Shown here: in pieces, positions 62,575 to 64,000 of the stretch | Position numbering within the stretch: the stretch's first letter is position 1 | Layout of the letters: the number at the start of each line of letters is the position of its first letter | Assembly: GCA_023846275.1 (NCBI GenBank) | Contig: JAIUJO010002340.1 | Coordinates: 95,001-159,000, forward strand | Direction of reading: 5' to 3' | From: Vanilla planifolia | Lineage: Eukaryota; Streptophyta; Magnoliopsida; Asparagales; Orchidaceae | DNA: 64,000 bases | Notes under the pieces: generated by a model | Databases searched by the model: none | Seen by the model: only the letters and a program-made list of their open reading frames with translations | Told to the model about the DNA's origin: nothing | Translations under genes and position numbers: made by a program

Positions 62575-63270
62575 AGGAAGCAGAGTAGAGCAGAGCAAAG
62601 AGAAGTAGAGAAGAGCATGGTAAAAGAGTTGAGTAGAGTAATATAGAGTAAAGCAGAGTAGTGTAGAGTGGAGAAGAGCAGAGTAGAGCAAAATAAGACA
62701 GAGTAGAGATAGGTTAGGCTATGTTAGGCTAATCTAGAATAGGCTAAGGTAAAGTAAAGTTGAGTAGAGTAGAGCAAGGTTAGGCTAAGTTAGGCTACGA
62801 TAGGCTAGGGTAGAGTAGAGTAGACTAGATTAGAGTAGAGTAGAGTAAGGAAGAGGGGAGCTAGATTAGGCTAGGCTAGGCTAACCTTTGGTAGGCTAGG
62901 CTAGAGTAGAGTAGAGTAGAGTAGAGTGAGCAGAGTAGAGTAGAGTAGAGCAAAGAAAAGTAGAGAAGAGCATGGTAAAAGGGTTGAGTAGAGAAATATA
63001 GAAAAGAATGTAGTAGAGCAGAGTACTGTAGAATGGAGCAGTGCAGAGCAGAGCAAAATTTGGCAGAGTAGAGATAAGTTATGCTATGTTAGGCTAATCT
63101 AGAAAAGGCTATGCTAAAGTAAAGTAGAGTAGAGTAGAGCTAGGTTAGGCTTTGTTAGGCTAGGGTAAGCTAGGGTAGAGTAGAGAAGAGTAGACTAAGG
63201 CAGAGGAGAGCTAGATTAGGCTATGCTAGGCTTGGGTAGGCTAGGCTAGATTAGAGTAGAGTAGAGTAAA
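62575..63270 (+). repeat. 356-bp tandem duplication near the right edge
   Basis: AGCATGGTAAAAG at 62613 recurs at 62969. Both are followed in order by GGTTGAGTAGAG-like text, AGTAGAGATA(G/A)GTTA, TTAGGCTAATCTAGAA, and AGAGCTAGATTAGGCTA. The copies differ by scattered substitutions. Confidence 0.85.
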
Positions 63271-64000
63271 GGATAGTAGAGTAGAGCAAAGTTAGGCTGG
63301 GTTAGGATAGGGTACAATTGAATTGAGTAGAGTAGTGTAGAGCAGAACAGAGAAAAGTAGAGCATTGCTCAAAAGAGTGGACCAAAATACAGTAGTACAA
63401 GCAAAGTAGAGTAGAGCCGAGTAGAGGAAAGCCAGGTTAGGATAGGCTAGGCTAGAGTACTGTGGATTAGTGTTTGGTTTGGTCTTACTATACTAGGCTT
63501 TGTTAGAAGAGTCGTGTTGAGTAGAGTAAAGAAGAGTAGAATAGAGTAGAATGGAGTAGGGAAGAGTAGAGTAGAGTAGGGTAGAGTAGAGTTGAGCTAG
63601 GTTAGGCTAGGCTTAGCTAGGCGAGGTTAGGCTCAGCTAGGCTAGTGTAGAGCAGAGTAAAGCCAGGTTAGGCTTGGCTCGACTAGAGTACAATTGATTA
63701 GAGTAGAGTAGAGTAGAGCAGAGCTGAGTCGAGCAGGGTAGAGCAAAATAAAGTATAGTAGAGTAGAGCATAATAGAGTAAAGCTAGGTTAGGCTAGGTA
63801 AGGCTAGAGTAAAGTTGAGTAGAGTAGAGCTAGGTTAGGCCAGTCTATGCTAGACTAGGTTAGAGTTTGGTAGAGTATAATAGATGAGAGTAGAGCATAG
63901 TAGAGTCTAGTAGAGTAGAGTAGAGTACAATAGTGTAGAATAGAGCAAGGTTAGGCTAGGCTAAGCTCAGCTAGAATAGAGTAGAGTAAAGTAGTATAGT

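Larger units (their letters stand above)
13882..64000 (+). repeat. Bipartite pentanucleotide satellite: TAGAG blocks alternating with TAGGC blocks
   Basis: From about 13882 to the window end the sequence is built from 5-bp words. A blocks are TAGAG with variants TAAAG, CAGAG, AAGAG, TATAG and TAGTG. B blocks are TAGGC with variants TAAGC, AAGGC, TAGGT and TTGGC. Blocks alternate every few tens to about 200 bp. Most A-to-B switches read GAGCTAGGTTAGGC, or GAGCAAGGTTAGGC, GAGCTTGGTTAGGC, GAGCTCGGTTAGGC, so one extra base sits between A and B and the first B word usually ends in T. B-to-A switches (GGCTAGAGTAG) keep phase. Orientation is the same throughout. The array runs off the right edge. 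I do not recognise it as a named satellite. Minus-strand open frames of 60-114 codons are products of the repeat. Confidence 0.95.

Noticed and set aside
13882..64000. CRISPR-like array of repeats and spacers
   Set aside because: There are no constant repeats of 25-40 bp with unique spacers; both parts are pentamer words, and the context is eukaryotic.
13882..64000. Interstitial telomere
   Set aside because: TTAGG and TTAGGC occur only as part of the 5-bp phase at B heads. I saw no TTTAGGG runs or true TTAGGC hexamer runs.
13882..64000. Assembly collapse or artificial expansion as the source of the array
   Set aside because: The high density of private variants and collinear distant copies argue for real sequence. 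However, I cannot exclude local misassembly in such a repeat without reads spanning it.

Overview
The window looks like plant nuclear heterochromatin with no intact gene. The plant assignment rests on one relic: a decayed Ty3/gypsy gag-pol on the minus strand at about 650-2901, whose protease and reverse transcriptase remnants resemble plant elements. The species cannot be named. I saw no tRNA, rRNA, CRISPR array, bacterial-type gene or convincing spliced gene.

Layout: (1) 1-648, an impure GAA/GAT purine microsatellite. (2) 650-2901, the gypsy relic, read right to left as gag, protease and RT. It carries stops and frameshifts, and its RT homology stops where the microsatellite begins. (3) 2902-3589, AT-rich sequence without recognisable content. 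(4) 3590-12380, a diverged AT-rich tandem satellite of about 390-425 bp per unit, roughly 21 units, some truncated. (5) 12381-13881, an AT-rich spacer of apparently single-copy sequence. (6) 13882 to the window end, at least 50.1 kb of a head-to-tail pentanucleotide array that continues past the edge.

The pentamer array is the most unusual part. It alternates two words on the + strand: A blocks of TAGAG and B blocks of TAGGC. The A-to-B junction is stereotyped (GAGCTAGGTTAGGC and close variants) and adds one base, so each cycle shifts the 5-bp phase by one. Variants (CAGAG, AAGAG, TAAAG, TATAG) are clustered and not scattered evenly. Rare words act as landmarks and show kilobase-scale duplications. 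About 22.9-39.7 kb is repeated, in the same order and orientation, at about 46.3-59.3 kb. The offset is near 23.5 kb at the left and near 19.5-19.8 kb further right, which suggests one large tandem duplication with about 4.6 kb missing from the second copy. Smaller duplications of about 20, 42, 136, 170-190, 356, 620-670 and 2,200 bp are nested in it.

Nothing here works together as genes do. The minus-strand open frames of 60-114 codons across the array are a by-product of the pentamer: the complement of TAGAG encodes the cyclic peptide LLYST in all three frames, while + strand A blocks contain TAG in every frame. All array statements come from reading by eye; alignments and k-mer counts were not run.
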